From contig NZ_CP131914.1 of assembly GCF_040529045.1 (NCBI RefSeq), positions 1,224,501-1,288,500 on the forward strand: a DNA stretch of 64,000 nt. The letters run 5' to 3'. Of this stretch, positions 63,125 through 64,000 are shown one piece after another. Source of the stretch: Xanthomonas indica. GTDB taxonomy: Bacteria; Pseudomonadota; Gammaproteobacteria; Xanthomonadales; Xanthomonadaceae. The notes beneath the pieces were generated by a model. The model worked only from the letters and a program-made list of their open reading frames with translations. It did no database searches and was not told the origin of the DNA. A program made the translations under genes and the position numbers. The stretch's first letter is position 1; each line of letters opens with the position of its first letter.

Positions 63125-64000
63125 ATGCCGGCCGCGCAAGACGCCCCTCTCGAGACCCTGTTCCTGCCGTTCGCCCAGGGCGTGCTGCGCTGGCCTGCCG
63201 GCAAGGTGCTGTTCCTGCGCGCCCGTGACGGCTGGGCGCTGCGCCAGCACGCGCAGCCGCCGCACCTGGTCTGCGAGCAGGATTACCGACCGTTCGCCAG
63301 TGCGCTGCAGCAAGGTGGCTGGACCGTACGCGCCGAGCAGGACGGCGATGCCGATGCCGGCGGCTATGCGCTGGTGCTGGTGCTGCCGCCGCGCCAGCGC
63401 GAGGAAGCGCGGGCGTTGCTGGCGCGTGCCGTGGCGCTGGCCGCGCCGGGCGGTGTGGTGGTGGCCTGCCAGGCCAATAACGAGGGTGCACGTTCCGGCG
63501 AGGACGACCTGCAGCACCTGGCCGGCCTCGGCGGCAAGCTGACCAAGCACCACTGCCGGGTGTACTGGACCGCGCCGTTGCAGGGCGGCCACGACGCCGC
63601 GCTGCAGCAGCGCTGGGCGAGGCTGGATGCGGTGCGGCCGATCCTGGACGGGCGCTTCCGCAGTCGCCCCGGCGTGTTCGCCTGGGACCGCATCGACCCG
63701 GCCTCGGCGCTGCTGGCCGAGCATCTGCCCGCCGACCTGCGCGGCCGTGCCGCCGATCTCGGCGCCGGCTACGGCTATCTGTCGGCGGAGTTGCTGGCGC
63801 GCTGTCCGCAGTTGACCGCGCTGGACCTGTTCGAGGCCGACGCGCGCGCGCTGGCATTGTCGCGTGCCAACCTGGCGCAGGCGCCGGCCGGGGTGGCGCT
63901 GGGCTTCCACTGGCACGATGTGACCACCGGATTGCCCGGGCAGTACGACGTCATCGTCAGCAACCCGCCGTTCCATGCGCCGGGGCGGATGGAACGGCCG
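63125..64000 (+). CDS. rsmC: 16S rRNA (guanine-1207-N2)-methyltransferase RsmC, 3' end cut by window edge
   Basis: 292 residues visible; the frame is open to the last base and the true end lies beyond it. The N-terminal half is the inactive methyltransferase-like domain (LLARAVALAAPGGVVVACQA, GGKLTKHHCRVYWTAP). The C-terminal catalytic domain has FAWDRIDPASALLAEHLPAD, SAM loop AADLGAGYGYLSAELL and the base-methylation motif SNPPFH. Modifies G1207 in the 30S subunit. RsmC normally ends about 40-50 residues later. RsmC is favoured over RsmD/RlmG by the duplicated domain, but RlmG remains possible. Confidence 0.85.
   Translation, partial: MPAAQDAPLETLFLPFAQGVLRWPAGKVLFLRARDGWALRQHAQPPHLVCEQDYRPFASALQQGGWTVRAEQDGDADAGGYALVLVLPPRQREEARALLARAVALAAPGGVVVACQANNEGARSGEDDLQHLAGLGGKLTKHHCRVYWTAPLQGGHDAALQQRWARLDAVRPILDGRFRSRPGVFAWDRIDPASALLAEHLPADLRGRAADLGAGYGYLSAELLARCPQLTALDLFEADARALALSRANLAQAPAGVALGFHWHDVTTGLPGQYDVIVSNPPFHAPGRMERP

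Overview
The window is about 64 kb of very GC-rich, densely coded chromosome from a gamma-proteobacterium of the Xanthomonadaceae. A Xanthomonas or close relative is the most likely source (inference). The grounds are a GumD/WcaJ-type exopolysaccharide locus, scattered GGAGCGGCTTCAGCCGC-type palindromic repeats, small families common in xanthomonads (DUF3247, DUF3297, DUF6630, DUF3016) and a MotAB pair with a separate c-di-GMP gene set. No tRNA, rRNA, CRISPR array, prophage or insertion sequence was recognised. Both edges cut genes: an asparagine synthase on the left and a 16S rRNA methyltransferase (RsmC type) on the right.

Layout. 1-14,023: a surface-polysaccharide locus made of two converging operons. 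The rightward one carries asparagine synthase, a methyltransferase, a GT-B-like enzyme, two polymerase/ligase-type membrane proteins, a GT4 and a WecG-type transferase. The leftward one carries two GT4 enzymes, an initiating sugar-phosphate transferase, UDP-GlcNAc 2-epimerase and a methyltransferase. 14,024-16,922: a palindromic repeat island and a siderophore-type TonB-dependent receptor with a Fur-like box. 17,277-24,307: a membrane protein, a DUF2236/MpaB oxygenase, a large PAS-GGDEF-EAL protein with a degenerate GGDEF, a Rieske oxygenase and a 7-TM diguanylate cyclase. 24,449-30,350: a tight leftward operon encoding GT2, a KASIII-like synthase, a 3beta-HSD/OleD-like reductase, a metallo-beta-lactamase-fold hydrolase, an ATP-grasp ligase and a FemAB/GNAT-like transferase. 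It looks like an undescribed biosynthetic pathway and is the best candidate for a new system here. 30,415-37,201: a redox/electrophile block with two aldo-keto reductases, a CMD-family protein, two LysR regulators, a flavodoxin-like quinone reductase, DoxX and an extradiol dioxygenase. 37,296-40,039: a radical-SAM/UdgX DNA-uracil operon.

40,157-48,228: a fasciclin protein, a lower-GC orphan gene, a CPA1 Na+/H+ antiporter, an AsnC-type regulator divergent from an EamA transporter, a YadGH-type ABC exporter and small proteins. 48,290-53,208: a second repeat island, small cytosolic proteins, the MotAB stator, an MliC-like lipoprotein, MsrB and a secreted protein. 53,331-56,708: a host-attachment-family protein and an Lrp/dadA/alr module for D-alanine catabolism. 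56,755-64,000: small hypothetical proteins, a soluble PAS hybrid histidine kinase, DUF3247 behind a C11 tract, a lipoprotein sugar dehydrogenase, a third repeat island and RsmC.

Functional themes: the polysaccharide locus, c-di-GMP enzymes and flagellar stator point to motility/biofilm control; the redox block, MsrB and UdgX to stress and DNA damage. Most convergent gene pairs are separated by clear GC-rich hairpins. All statements of function are from motif and family recognition by eye; no database search was run.
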